DNA of 33,509 nt. Origin: an uncultured bacterium. Its GTDB lineage: Bacteria; Pseudomonadota; Gammaproteobacteria; Burkholderiales; Burkholderiaceae_C. The notes under the pieces are model-generated. The model was not told where the DNA came from and searched no databases. It saw only the letters and a program-made list of their open reading frames with translations. How positions within the stretch are numbered: the stretch's first letter is position 1; each line of letters starts with the position of its first letter. The translations under genes and the position numbers were made by a program. Where the stretch lies: the NCBI GenBank assembly GCA_903830565.1, contig CAIKUF010000207.1, positions 1-33,509 on the forward strand, given 5' to 3'. Shown piece after piece: positions 1 through 10,209 of the stretch.

Positions 1-1
1 A

Positions 2-238
2 TCGTCCACGGCCTAGCACCCGGGTGGCGTGCGCCCGCCAACAGCGAGCGCTGCATCGGATCAGGACGGCGGGGCGTTCTGCGCAGCGAGGGAAAGGAGG
101 AGGCCCGGTCAGAGACCGGGCCGGGGGACACGAGCGCAGCAGAGCGCCCCGTCGTCGTGATCGCGCGCCGACATTCGCGTGTGGCCACCTCGGCTCGCGC
201 GATACCGTGCACGAGCAACGTCCGTAGTGGGCCGAAAG
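2..238 (+). repeat. Dispersed structured intergenic repeat, copy 1
   Basis: Bases 2-100 match the reverse complement of about 33387-33485 with only about three differences. The match resumes after a hairpin at 123-134 and continues, more diverged, at about 196-238. Visible structure includes the 10-bp palindrome CACCCGGGTG (17-26), the palindrome CTGCGCAG (79-86), and a perfect 9-bp stem with a 3-base loop (102-110 / 114-122). The element ends about 40 bases before the permease start at 279 and points towards it. No protein is credible here; open frames in it are translations of the repeat. The family identity is not recognised. Confidence 0.75.
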
Positions 239-278
239 CCGAAGTTGTGTTTGCGCATGTCGTGGCCACATCCATGAG

Positions 279-1238
279 ATGACGCTGACCTGGCCAGTCG
301 TCGCCGCGGTGCTGTTCGGAGCGCTGCTTCATGCGTCTTGGAACGCGCTCATCAAGTCGGGCACGGACAAGTCGCTCGACACCGCGTTGATCCATGTGAT
401 GGGCTGCGTGGTTGCCATCCCGCTGCTGCTGACGGTCGGCCTGCCGCCGCCGGCCGCGTGGCCTTGGCTGGCGGCTTCGCTCGTCATCCACATCGGCTAC
501 TACATTGCGCTGGCAGGCGCCTACAAGCACGGTGACCTCGGCTTCACCTACCCCATCATGCGCGGCCTCGGGCCGCTGCTCGTCGCGCTGATCCTCGGCG
601 TCAGCGGCGGCGCGATCATCGACGAGAAGCTCTCGCTCGCGACCATCCTCGGCGTCGCCGGCATCAGCAGCGGCGTGCTGCTCGTCGGCCTGTCGCATGT
701 CTCTCAAGGAAACGCCGGGCCGCCCCAAGTTTCCTTGCTCCCCCTTGGGGGGACGGTCGCCGCAAAGCGGCGGCCTTGGGGGCACGCAGACAGCGATCAT
801 CGGCGGGCGTTGCAGTACGCGCTGCTGAACGCGGCCATCATCGCGGTCTACACCATCGTCGACGGCATCGGCGTGCGCGCGAGCGGCAACGCATTGCAGT
901 ACGTGGCTCTCCTCTTCCTGCTCGACGGCCTGCCCTACTTCCTGCTCGTGATGCACCGCCGCGGCAAGGCCGAGCGGCCTGCCGCGTGGGCGCACATGCG
1001 CAAGCGCTGGCCGCTGGCGCTGCTCGGCACCTTGGCTTCGCTGGGCTCTTACGGAATCGCGCTGTGGGCGATGACGCGCGCGCCGGTGGCGGCCGTGGCG
1101 GCGCTGCGCGAGACTTCGGTGCTGTTCGCCGCGCTGCTCGGCACGTGGCTGCTGAAGGAGCCCTTCGGCGCCCGGCGCGCTGCCGGTACGCTTTGCATCG
1201 CCAGCGGCGTGATGGCGGTGCGGCTGGCGCAGGCTTGA
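279..1238 (+). CDS. EamA/DMT-family permease carrying an in-frame repeat insertion
   Basis: A 319-residue integral inner-membrane protein with the drug/metabolite transporter plan: two EamA repeats of about five hydrophobic helices each (about 5-140 and 178-318). The pattern ALLHASWNALIKSG near residue 15 and the helix VAAVAALRETSVLFAALLG near the end are typical of the family. The substrate cannot be told from sequence. Residues about 142-170, in the loop between the two halves, are encoded by a palindromic repeat (see 704-786). They read as a polar, Pro/Gly/Arg-rich insert unlike the rest of the protein, but the frame is kept. The gene ends 16 bases before the flavoprotein gene and is probably co-transcribed with it, so transport of a methylated amine is possible but is only inference. 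The Shine-Dalgarno signal is weak. Confidence 0.85.
   Translation: MTLTWPVVAAVLFGALLHASWNALIKSGTDKSLDTALIHVMGCVVAIPLLLTVGLPPPAAWPWLAASLVIHIGYYIALAGAYKHGDLGFTYPIMRGLGPLLVALILGVSGGAIIDEKLSLATILGVAGISSGVLLVGLSHVSQGNAGPPQVSLLPLGGTVAAKRRPWGHADSDHRRALQYALLNAAIIAVYTIVDGIGVRASGNALQYVALLFLLDGLPYFLLVMHRRGKAERPAAWAHMRKRWPLALLGTLASLGSYGIALWAMTRAPVAAVAALRETSVLFAALLGTWLLKEPFGARRAAGTLCIASGVMAVRLAQA
704..786 (+). repeat. REP-like palindromic repeat inside the permease gene
   Basis: A cluster of inverted repeats inside coding sequence. CAAGGAAAC (705-713) pairs with GTTTCCTTG (729-737). CCCCC-TT-GGGGGG lies at 740-752. CGCCGC-AAA-GCGGCG (758-772) is a 6-bp stem with an AAA loop. CCCCAAG (723-729) faces CTTGGGGG (775-782). 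C/G-rich hairpins with CCCCTTGGGG cores are, from memory, common between genes in Burkholderiales. The length is about 28 codons and no stop or frameshift results. Confidence 0.7.
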
Positions 1239-1254
1239 ACTCGGAGATCACGGC

Positions 1255-3666
1255 ATGGCACTTCCCACCCAGGCCCGCATCGTCATCGTCGGCGGCGGCA
1301 TCGTCGGCTGCTCGACGGCCTATCACCTCGCCAAGCTCGGCCACACCGACGTGCTGCTGCTCGAACAGGGCCAGCTCACCTGCGGAACGACCTGGCACGC
1401 GGCCGGCCTCGTCGGCCAGATGCGGCCGAACCGCAACATGACGCGGATGAGCAAGTACGGCATCGAGCTCTACGCGCAGCTCGAAGCCGAGACGGGCCTC
1501 GCGACCGGCTGGAAGCAGTGCGGTAGCGTCAACGTGGCGGCGACGCCAGAGCGCATGAAGGTGCTGCGCCGGCAGGCGACGCTCGCGCGTAGCTTCGGCG
1601 TCGAGGTCGAAGTCATCACGCCGCAGCGCGCGGGTGAGCTCTATCCGCTGCTGCGCACCGACGACCTGCAGGGCGCGATTTGGATTCCCGGCGACGGCAA
1701 GGCCAATCCGGCCGACCTCACGATGTCGCTCGCCAAGGGTGCGCGCAACCGCGGCGTGAGGATCGTCGAGGGCATCGAGGTGACCGGCGTGACGAGCGAG
1801 CGCGGGCGAGTCACCGGCGTGCGCACCGCGCAGGGCGACGTCGCGTGCGAGATCCTCGTCAATTGCGCCGGGCAATGGGCGCGCCAGTTTGGGCGCCTGG
1901 CCGGCGTCAACGTGCCGCTCTATTCGGCCGAGCACTTCTACATCGTGACCGACCGTATAGCCGGCGTGCACCCCATGCTGCCGGTGATGCGCGACCCCGA
2001 CGGCTTCATCTACTACAAGGAAGAAGTCGGCGGCCTCGTGATGGGCGGCTTCGAACCGAAGGCCAAGCCGTGGAAGGTCGACCCGATTCCGTCGACCTTT
2101 CGCTTCGAGCTGCTGGGCGAAGACTGGGAGCAGTTCGAGATCCTGATGCGCAGCGCCATCCACCGCACGCCGTGCCTGGAAACGGCGCGCGTGAAGATGC
2201 TGCTCAACGGCCCCGAGAGCTTCACGCCCGACGGCAACTTCATCCTCGGCGAGGCGCCGGAGATGCGCAACTACTTCGTCGCCGCGGGCTTCAATTCGGC
2301 AGGCATTGCCAACGCCGGCGGCGCGGGCAGCCTGATCTCGCAGTGGATAGACGGGGGCGAGGCGCCGCTCGATCTGTGGGACGTCGACATCCGCCGCTTC
2401 GGCCCCTTCATGGCCAACCGCAAGCTGCTCTCGGAGCGCACCGGCGAGACGCTGGGCCTGCACTATGCGATGCGCTGGCCGCGCCAGGAACTCGAGACGG
2501 CACGGCCGCTGCGCACCTCGCCGCTGTACGACCGCCTCGCTGCGCGGGGCGCGGTGTTCGGCAGCAAGAACGGCTGGGAGCGCGCGAACTATTTCAAACC
2601 GGTGGACGCTGCGGATGCCGTCCACGGCCTCGGCCGCCCGGACTGGCTGCCGTGGATGATCGCCGAGCAGCGCGCGACGCGCGAAGCGGTGGCGCTGTAC
2701 GACCAGAGCTCGTTCTCGAAGCTGCTGCTGCAAGGCCCCGACGCACTCGCCGTGCTGCAGCGCCTGTGCGCGAACGAGATGGACGTGGCCGTGGACCGCA
2801 TGGTCTACACCGCGATGCTGAGCGAGCGCGGCGGTTTCGAGAGCGACCTGACGGTGATCCGTCTCGCGAGCGAGCGCTTCCTGATCGTCACCGGTTCGGC
2901 GCAGGCAACGCGCGACATGGACTGGCTGGCGCGTCACATCGCACCCACTGAGAACGCGCAGCTCAGCGACGTGAGCGCGCTCACCGTCGTGCTCGGCCTG
3001 ATGGGGCCGAAGGTGCGCGAGCTGCTCGCCCGCGTGTCGCCCGACGACCTGTCGCCCGAGTCGCTGAAGTTCAGCCACACACGCGAGATCGACCTCGGTC
3101 ATGCGCGGGTGCGCGCCGCGCGCATGAGCTATGTCGGCGGCCCCGGCTTCGAGCTCTACGTGCCGGTCGAGGTGGCGCGCCACGTCTACCTGACGCTGCA
3201 CGAAGCCGGCGCCGATCTCGGCCTCACGGACGCCGGCTACTACGCGCTCGACGCGTTGCGCATCGAGGCCGGCCGGCGCGCCTGGAGCGCCGAACTTGGC
3301 CCCGACGAAACGCCCTTCGAAGCCGGCCTCGGGTATGCCGTCAAGCTGACGAAGTCAGCCGACTTCATCGGCAAGGCCGCATTGCTCAAGGCCGTGGGCC
3401 AGCCGCTGCGCAAGAAGCTCGTTAGCATCGTCGTCGATTCGCCGGGCGAGTACCTGTGGGGCGGCGAGGCGCTGGCCATCGCTGGTGAAGCGGTGGGCGA
3501 GATTTCGTCGGCAGGCTGGGGCTTCAAGGCCGGACGCTGCGTCGGCCTCGCCTACCTGCGCGGCGCCGCCGCAAACACCTCGCACCATGGCACGCCGATC
3601 ACGGTGGACCTGTGGGGAGAGCCGGTCACTGCGACGGCGTGGGACGCCTGGCCGCCCAAGGCCTAG
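1255..3666 (+). CDS. FAD-dependent dehydrogenase with GcvT-type C-terminus (dimethylglycine/sarcosine dehydrogenase-like)
   Basis: 803 residues, a normal length for this family. The N-terminal FAD-binding Rossmann fold shows VIVGGGIVG at about 10-18 and an acidic LLLEQ at the end of strand 2. GTTWHAAG at 44-51 carries the His (about 48) that binds FAD covalently in dimethylglycine and sarcosine dehydrogenases. The D-amino-acid-oxidase-like part runs to about 380, followed by an FAO linker. From about 430 there is an aminomethyltransferase (GcvT)-like tetrahydrofolate domain with the patterns YDQSSFSKLLLQGPDA, GGFESDLTV, YVGGPGFELYVP and ALDALRIEAG. Expected reaction: oxidative demethylation of an N-methylated glycine, passing the one-carbon unit to folate in the cytoplasm. 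The true substrate cannot be decided. The gene follows the permease by 16 bases and the ATG is well placed. Confidence 0.88.
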   Translation: MALPTQARIVIVGGGIVGCSTAYHLAKLGHTDVLLLEQGQLTCGTTWHAAGLVGQMRPNRNMTRMSKYGIELYAQLEAETGLATGWKQCGSVNVAATPERMKVLRRQATLARSFGVEVEVITPQRAGELYPLLRTDDLQGAIWIPGDGKANPADLTMSLAKGARNRGVRIVEGIEVTGVTSERGRVTGVRTAQGDVACEILVNCAGQWARQFGRLAGVNVPLYSAEHFYIVTDRIAGVHPMLPVMRDPDGFIYYKEEVGGLVMGGFEPKAKPWKVDPIPSTFRFELLGEDWEQFEILMRSAIHRTPCLETARVKMLLNGPESFTPDGNFILGEAPEMRNYFVAAGFNSAGIANAGGAGSLISQWIDGGEAPLDLWDVDIRRFGPFMANRKLLSERTGETLGLHYAMRWPRQELETARPLRTSPLYDRLAARGAVFGSKNGWERANYFKPVDAADAVHGLGRPDWLPWMIAEQRATREAVALYDQSSFSKLLLQGPDALAVLQRLCANEMDVAVDRMVYTAMLSERGGFESDLTVIRLASERFLIVTGSAQATRDMDWLARHIAPTENAQLSDVSALTVVLGLMGPKVRELLARVSPDDLSPESLKFSHTREIDLGHARVRAARMSYVGGPGFELYVPVEVARHVYLTLHEAGADLGLTDAGYYALDALRIEAGRRAWSAELGPDETPFEAGLGYAVKLTKSADFIGKAALLKAVGQPLRKKLVSIVVDSPGEYLWGGEALAIAGEAVGEISSAGWGFKAGRCVGLAYLRGAAANTSHHGTPITVDLWGEPVTATAWDAWPPKA

Positions 3667-3710
3667 CGGTCGCCACAATCGCATCGACCAAGCGCCCGAC
3701 CGGAGGATTC

Positions 3711-4489
3711 ATGCAACTCGCCACCTGGAACGTCAACTCCCTCGCCGTGCGCCTGCCGCAGGTATTGGACTGGCTGGCCGCGAACCCCGTCGACGTGCTG
3801 GTGCTGCAGGAAACCAAGCTCAGCGACGACAAGTTCCCGCACGCGGAGATCGAGGCCGCGGGCTATGGCGTGCAATGGCACGGCCAGAAGACATACAACG
3901 GTGTCGCCCTGCTCAGCCGCAACGCGGTGACCGCCGTGAACAAGGGTATGGCGGGACTCGACGACGCGCAGGCGCGCGTGATCGCCGGCACGTTCGCCGG
4001 CGTGCGCGTGATCGGCGCCTACGTGCCGAACGGCCAGGCGCCGGGGAGCGACAAGTTCGCCTACAAGATGGCATGGCTGGATGCGCTGCGCGCCTGGCTC
4101 GCCAAGGATCTCGCCGAACATCCGCGGCTCGTGTTGATGGGCGACTTCAACATCGCTCCCGAAGACCGCGACGTGTACGACCCCGAACTGCTGCGCGGCC
4201 AGATCCTGTGCACCGACGACGAACGCGCGCACTTTCGGGCATTGACCCAACTCGGCCTCGCGGACGCCTTCCGCCTGTTCGAGCAGCCGCCCAAGAGCTG
4301 GAGCTGGTGGGACTACCGCAACCTCGCGTTTCGCCGCAACCAGGGGCTGCGCATCGACCACATCCTGGTCAGCGAAGCATTGCGGCCTTGCGTCACGGCG
4401 TGTGCGATCGACAAGCTGCCGCGCAAGAACGAGCGCCCGAGCGACCACGCGCCGGTGATCGTCACGCTGCGCGACGAGAGTGCACAGCC

Positions 4490-4514
<25 letters not shown>
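3711..4514 (+). CDS. xth: Exodeoxyribonuclease III
   Basis: 267 residues, typical of the ExoIII/AP-endonuclease family, which cleaves 5' to abasic sites and removes 3' blocking groups in base-excision repair. Visible motifs: N-terminal LATWNVNSLAVRLP with metal-ligand Asn, VLVLQETKL (catalytic Glu 34), MGDFNIAPEDRDV (Asp/Asn pair), and C-terminal SDHAPV (Asp-His). The start at 3711 is chosen because CGGAGG lies just upstream and homologues begin MQLATWNVNS; an upstream in-frame ATG at 3612 would overlap the flavoprotein gene. The 3' end overlaps the convergent ntrC gene by 25 bases, an order (glnL-glnG convergent with xth) seen in other betaproteobacteria. Confidence 0.95.
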
Positions 4515-5986
<1,472 letters not shown>

Positions 5987-6024
5987 GCACAGCCTGTGGT
6001 TTGCTTTCCTTGCCTCTTCACCTC

Positions 6025-7152
6025 TCAGGGCAGCGGGATCACAATCTTGAAGATGGTGTGACCCGGCTCGCTCTCGAATTCCACCGCGCCCTGGTGTTGC
6101 TGCACGAAGGTCTGCGCGAGCGTCAAGCCCAGCCCCGACCCGCCTTCGCGCCCCGACACCAGCGGGTAGAAGATGCGATCGCGGATGTCCTGCGGCACGC
6201 CAGGCCCGTTGTCCTCGATATGCAATTCCAGTGCCAGCCGCCAGCGATGCTTGCCTATGGTTACTTGGCGCGCAACGCGCGTGCGCAGCGTGAGGCGGGC
6301 GTCGCCGACCGCGATACGTTCGGCCAGCGCTTGGGCAGCGTTCTGCGCCACGTTGAGCACGGCCTGGATCAGTTGTTCGCGGTCGCCGCGGAACTCGGGC
6401 AACGAGGCATCGTAGTCGCGCTCGACGCGAAGGCCGCGCGCAAACTCGGCCAGGATCAGCGAGCGAACGCGCTCGCACACTTCGTGGATGTTGACGTCGC
6501 CGACGACGTGCGGCTTGCGGTGCGGCGCCAGCAGCCGGTCCACCAGCGCCTGCAGGCGGTCAGCCTCGTGGATGATGACCTGCGTGTACTCCGTGAGATC
6601 CTTGCTCTGGACCTCCATGCCCAGCAGCTGCGCCGCGCCGCGAATGCCGCCGAGCGGGTTCTTGATCTCGTGGGCGAGATTGCGAATCAACTCCTTGTTG
6701 GCCTGCACCTGGTCGAGCACGCGCTCCTCGCGGTCTTGCCGCGTCTGTTGCTCGATCTCCACCAGTTCGACGATGACCTGCTCCCCGCTGCGGTCGATCT
6801 GGTTGACGATCACGTGCACGGGTAGCGCCTCAGCGTGCCCGGGGCGGCGCAGCAGGCCCTCGAAGCGGCTGGTCGAGAAGTCGTTGCGCGCCACTGCGGC
6901 GACCGTGTCGGCGACGGCGCGGCCGTCGACGAACCAGTCGAACAGCACGCCGCGCAGCACGCTGCGCCGCGACAGCCCGAGTCCGCTTTCGAACGCTGCG
7001 TTGGCGAACGCGCAGCGGCCGTCGGCCTGCACCACCGCCACCATCGTCGCCAGGTGGTCGAATGCCGCGTAGGGTGTCGCCGAATCTTCACTGATCGCCG
7101 CCGGCGCGGCGGCGATCGATCCCGAGGCGCCGTCGACCCGGCCCGCGCTCAC
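6025..7152 (-). CDS. glnL: Nitrogen regulation sensor histidine kinase NtrB
   Basis: 375 residues, cytoplasmic with no membrane segments, as expected for NtrB. An N-terminal PAS domain (about 28-120) is followed by the dimerisation/phospho-acceptor helix NLAHEIKNPLGGIRGAAQLL with His 161. The HATPase domain has the N box in LNVAQNAAQAL (about 266-276), the G1 box EDNGPGVP and the G2 box GREGGSGLGL. It phosphorylates NtrC under nitrogen limitation and is switched to phosphatase by PII. The start is a GTG that overlaps the stop of the upstream small gene as GTGA, so translation is probably coupled. The next gene is glnG. Confidence 0.96.
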   Translation of the reverse strand: MSAGRVDGASGSIAAAPAAISEDSATPYAAFDHLATMVAVVQADGRCAFANAAFESGLGLSRRSVLRGVLFDWFVDGRAVADTVAAVARNDFSTSRFEGLLRRPGHAEALPVHVIVNQIDRSGEQVIVELVEIEQQTRQDREERVLDQVQANKELIRNLAHEIKNPLGGIRGAAQLLGMEVQSKDLTEYTQVIIHEADRLQALVDRLLAPHRKPHVVGDVNIHEVCERVRSLILAEFARGLRVERDYDASLPEFRGDREQLIQAVLNVAQNAAQALAERIAVGDARLTLRTRVARQVTIGKHRWRLALELHIEDNGPGVPQDIRDRIFYPLVSGREGGSGLGLTLAQTFVQQHQGAVEFESEPGHTIFKIVIPLP

Positions 7153-7643
7153 GGCGCGAGCTTGGCCAACTCGCGCCTGAGCGCGGCGACGTCACTCTCT
7201 TTGCGCGCGATAGCGGCCCTCATCGCCGCCACGCGATCGAGATAGGTTTGGAAGTTGCGCTCGTTGCCCAGGCGTTCCGGTTCGCCGTTGTTGTATTCCT
7301 GGCGCATCGTCGCGAGCTGCGCTTCGTCGCGCCTGAGCTCGGCCTCGAGGATGCGCCGCGCGTCGCTGTCGCGCGCACGCTGCTCGGCAGGGTCCACCTT
7401 GGCCTCGGGCGCGCGCGCTGCGGACGCCGCCGAGGCGCTGCGCGGCGCGGTCGAGAGGATCGTGATCGGCTGCGCCTCGATGGCCTTGCAGCCCTTCTCG
7501 TCGGCCTGTTTGGGCGTGAGTTCGTTGCTGCTCGTGTACACGTTGCCAGGGCAGCGGTAGACCCGCGTCTGCGCCGGCGACTGCGCGTGGGCCTGCGCGG
7601 CGCAGGCGGCCAGCGCGATCAGCGACAAGCGAAACAGCTTCAT
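7149..7643 (-). CDS. Small exported protein, DUF4124-like, with C-terminal coiled coil
   Basis: 164 residues from the ATG at 7643. An upstream in-frame start six codons earlier is less likely because it would lengthen the signal peptide. Residues 1-21 form a clear signal peptide (Lys/Arg, hydrophobic core, AQAHA cleavage box), so the product is periplasmic. A short domain RVYRCPGNVYTSSNELTP with Cys near 31 and 52 resembles the DUF4124 family, from memory. The C-terminal half is charged (EAELRRDEAQLATMRQE, AMRAAIARKESDVAALRRE) and should form a coiled coil. Its place between glnA and glnL is conserved in related betaproteobacteria as far as I recall, but its function is unknown. The stop overlaps the glnL GTG start by 4 bases. 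Confidence 0.8.
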   Translation of the reverse strand: MKLFRLSLIALAACAAQAHAQSPAQTRVYRCPGNVYTSSNELTPKQADEKGCKAIEAQPITILSTAPRSASAASAARAPEAKVDPAEQRARDSDARRILEAELRRDEAQLATMRQEYNNGEPERLGNERNFQTYLDRVAAMRAAIARKESDVAALRRELAKLAP

Positions 7644-7726
7644 GGCGGCATTGTGGCGCATCGCGCATTTTCAGCGAGTGTGGCATCGGCGTTGCGCCCA
7701 CAAGCCGCGCCTGCAAGTGCACAACG

Positions 7727-7751
7727 AAAAAGGGACGGCTCGCGCCGTCCC
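7727..7751 (-). terminator. Rho-independent terminator of glnA
   Basis: Read on the minus strand, GGGACGGC - GCGA - GCCGTCCC forms a perfect 8-bp stem with a 4-base loop, followed directly by TTTTT. It lies 22 bases after the glnA stop and separates glnA from the exported protein-glnL-glnG operon. Confidence 0.9.
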
Positions 7752-7772
7752 CGTGTACCGACAAGCGCTGCT

Positions 7773-9188
7773 TCAGCCGGCGTAGTACATGTCGAACTCG
7801 ATCGGATGCGTGGTCATGCGAAAACGCGTGACTTCCTGCATTTTGAGCTCGATGTAGGCGTCGATGTAGGCGTCCGTGAAGACACCGCCTTTGGTCAGGA
7901 AGGCACGGCCCTTGTCGAGGTAGTCGAGCGCCTGATCCAGGCTATCGCACACGGTCGGGATCTTCGCGTCTTCCTCGGGCGGCAGGTGGTACAGATCCTT
8001 GGTCGCGGCCTCGCCCGGATGAATCTTGTTCTCCACCCCGTCGAGCCCGGCCATCAGCATCGCCGAGAAGCCGAGGTAGGGGTTGCACAGCGGATCGGGG
8101 AAGCGGCACTCGATGCGCCGGCCCTTCGGGTTGGCGACGTATGGAATGCGGATCGACGCCGAACGGTTGCGCGAGCTGTAGGCCAGCTTGACCGGCGCCT
8201 CGAAGCCGGGCACGAGGCGCTTGTAGCTGTTCGTGCCCGGGTTGGTGATCGCGTTCAAAGCACGGGCGTGCTTGATGATGCCACCGATGTAGTAGAGCGC
8301 GAACTCAGACAGTCCTGCATAGCCGTCGCCGGCGAACAGGTTCTTGCCGTCCTTCCAAACCGACTGGTGGACGTGCATGCCCGAGCCGTTGTCGCCGACG
8401 ATGGGCTTGGGCATGAAGGTGGCCGTCTTGCCGTAGGCGTGGGCCACGTTGGTGACCACGTATTTCTGCACCTGCAGCCAGTCGGCGCGCTGCACCAGCG
8501 TGCTGAACTTGGTGCCGAGTTCCATCTGGCCCGCGGTGCCGACCTCGTGGTGATGCACTTCGACCGGGATGCCAAGCGATTCGAGGATCAGGCACATCTC
8601 GGAGCGCAGATCCTGGAAGCTGTCGACCGGCGGCACCGGGAAGTAGCCGCCCTTGACGCCGGGGCGATAGCCCGTGTTGCCGTGCTCGTAGTCGCGGCCG
8701 GAGTTCCAGGCCGCTTCTTCGGACTCGATCTTGACGAAGCTGCCCGACATGTCGGCGTCCCAGCGCACGCTGTCGAAGACGAAGAACTCGGGCTCGGGGC
8801 CGAAGAAGGCCGCGTCACCGAGACCGGATGCTTTCATGTACGCCTCGGCGCGCTTGGCGAGCGAACGCGGGTCGCGCTCGTAGGGCTTGCCATCGCTGGG
8901 CTCGACGACGTCGCAGCTCATGAACAGCGTCGGCTCTTCGTAGAAGGGGTCGATGTTGGCGGTGTTCGGGTCGGGAATGAGCAGCATGTCCGACGCTTCG
9001 ATGCCCTTCCAGCCTGCGATCGACGAGCCGTCGAAGGCGTGGCCGGCGCTGAACTTGTCTTCGTCGAAATGCGACACGGGCACGCTGACGTGCTGCTCTT
9101 TGCCACGGGTGTCGGTGAAGCGGAAATCAACGAACTTGATCTCGTTGTCCTTCACCATCTTCATCACGTCGGCGACGGTCTTGGCCAT
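7773..9188 (-). CDS. glnA: Glutamine synthetase type I
   Basis: 471 residues, the standard length of the dodecameric GSI-beta enzyme that makes glutamine from glutamate, ammonia and ATP. Visible signatures: [17 protein letters not shown] near the N-terminus, [12 protein letters not shown], the metal site [16 protein letters not shown], the ATP-binding [15 protein letters not shown], and [14 protein letters not shown] followed by [22 protein letters not shown] carries the Tyr adenylylated by GlnE, so the enzyme is probably under covalent control. The start [11 protein letters not shown] is supported by AGGAGA just upstream; the frame stays open another 31 codons but those look non-coding. It is expected to respond to the NtrB/NtrC system encoded downstream. 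Confidence 0.98.
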   Translation of the reverse strand: MAKTVADVMKMVKDNEIKFVDFRFTDTRGKEQHVSVPVSHFDEDKFSAGHAFDGSSIAGWKGIEASDMLLIPDPNTANIDPFYEEPTLFMSCDVVEPSDGKPYERDPRSLAKRAEAYMKASGLGDAAFFGPEPEFFVFDSVRWDADMSGSFVKIESEEAAWNSGRDYEHGNTGYRPGVKGGYFPVPPVDSFQDLRSEMCLILESLGIPVEVHHHEVGTAGQMELGTKFSTLVQRADWLQVQKYVVTNVAHAYGKTATFMPKPIVGDNGSGMHVHQSVWKDGKNLFAGDGYAGLSEFALYYIGGIIKHARALNAITNPGTNSYKRLVPGFEAPVKLAYSSRNRSASIRIPYVANPKGRRIECRFPDPLCNPYLGFSAMLMAGLDGVENKIHPGEAATKDLYHLPPEEDAKIPTVCDSLDQALDYLDKGRAFLTKGGVFTDAYIDAYIELKMQEVTRFRMTTHPIEFDMYYAG

Positions 9189-9404
9189 CAAAAATCTCCT
9201 GGCAGGGGCGCTTGGGGTTGGGGTGAATTGCGGGGTGGAAAGCTTGGCATGGTCGCGGCGCCGGGGCACCGAAATGCGCACATCAATGTAGCAGAAAGCA
9301 TGCCCGCGACCGACCGCAAGAGCGTTGCAGACGCGCTCGCGTCCCCCCTCTATTTCGCACCGCTTCGGGGCCGATCAGCCACGGTAATCCACCTTGATGG
9401 CGAA
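9189..9404 (-). promoter_or_regulatory. glnA upstream region, possible promoter
   Basis: 216 bases between glnA and the CinA-like gene. On the minus strand TGCTACATT (9285-9293) could be an extended -10 element about 95 bases before the glnA start. I looked for a sigma-54 element (TGGCAC-N5-TTGCA) and for paired NtrC sites and found none I would defend, although NtrC control is expected. Nothing else recognisable is present. Confidence 0.3.
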
Positions 9405-10199
9405 TCAACGCACCAATTCAGGGCCAAGCCTCGCGTTGTGGGTGCGCAGCCCCGCCAGCAGTTCGGGGTAGGCGGCAGCGACCTGGGCTGAATCGCCCTT
9501 AACGCCGAGCTCGATGTGCCGGCCCCATTGCGGGTGGTCGACGGACGGCAGGCTGAACACCTTCACGCCGGCAAAGCGGGTCTCGATGTCGATCATCAGC
9601 GGCGTCAAGGTCGCTTCCGTGGCGACGAACACGATCACGGACCGTTCGGCCTGCACGTGCTGGCCGCGCAGGTGCGCGTAGCGGGTGTCGAGCAGCGTCT
9701 CGATCATCGGGTGCGCCATCACCGGAAAGCCGGGAACGAAATGCACGTCACCGATCGAAAAGCCGGGGATCTTGTTGTAGGGGTTGGCGATGATCTGCGC
9801 GCCCAGCGGGAACACGCCCATCTCGAGGCGGCGCAGCGTGTCGGGGTGCTCCGGGTCCGCGCTCAAGCCTTGTTCGGCGGCCATCGCGCGCACGCGCTGC
9901 ATGATCAACTCGCGCGCCTCCGGATGCAGCGCGAGCGCCACGCCCAGCGCAGCGGCAGCACACTGGCGCGTGTGGTCGTCCGGCGTCGCGCCGATGCCGC
10001 CGCACGAGAAGACGACGTCGCCACTGGCGAATGCGTAGCGCAGGTCGGCCGTGATGCGCTCGCGGTCGTCCCCCACGTAGCGCGCCCAGGAGAGCGCGAG
10101 GCCCCGCGCGGCGAGGAGTTCGATCACCTTGGGCAGATGTTTGTCCTGGCGCTTGCCCGAGAGGATCTCGTCGCCGATGATGATGAGGCCGAAGTTCAT
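9405..10199 (-). CDS. CinA/MoaB-fold molybdopterin-binding-like protein
   Basis: 264 residues. The N-terminal about 170 residues have the MoCF_biosynth fold: FGLIIIGDEILSGKRQDKH at the start, SWARYVGDDRERI, and the signature FSCGGIGATPDDHTRQ. This domain is shared by CinA, MoaB, MogA and MoeA. The nicotinamide-nucleotide amidase domain of full-length CinA is absent, and the C-terminal part is only recognisable as a continuation of the fold. Such short stand-alone proteins are usually annotated as competence/damage-inducible protein A; the exact reaction is not established from sequence. The ATG at 10199 is chosen because the family motif begins at once and the frame further upstream reads as antisense of the next gene. 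Ten bases separate it from the EI24 gene, so the two are probably co-transcribed. Confidence 0.85.
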   Translation of the reverse strand: MNFGLIIIGDEILSGKRQDKHLPKVIELLAARGLALSWARYVGDDRERITADLRYAFASGDVVFSCGGIGATPDDHTRQCAAAALGVALALHPEARELIMQRVRAMAAEQGLSADPEHPDTLRRLEMGVFPLGAQIIANPYNKIPGFSIGDVHFVPGFPVMAHPMIETLLDTRYAHLRGQHVQAERSVIVFVATEATLTPLMIDIETRFAGVKVFSLPSVDHPQWGRHIELGVKGDSAQVAAAYPELLAGLRTHNARLGPELVR

Positions 10200-10209
10200 G
10201 CGCGTGGCG

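Noticed and set aside
24-227. Open frame at the window start resembling the upstream extension of rdgB
   Set aside because: The similarity is real but comes from the DNA repeat shared by both places; the peptide is low-complexity Arg/Gly and has no ribosome site.
838-3201. A 787-codon open frame on the minus strand opposite the flavoprotein gene
   Set aside because: It is a shadow of the high-GC coding strand: Arg/His/Ala-rich, with no motifs, while the plus strand encodes a complete FAD/GcvT protein.
9189-9404. Expected sigma-54 promoter and NtrC sites before glnA
   Set aside because: I searched for GG-N10-GC elements and paired GGTGCA-like boxes; matches were too weak to report as sites.
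7248-9491. A 747-codon open frame on the plus strand opposite glnA
   Set aside because: Antisense frame of an unmistakable glutamine synthetase and its neighbour; no recognisable domain.
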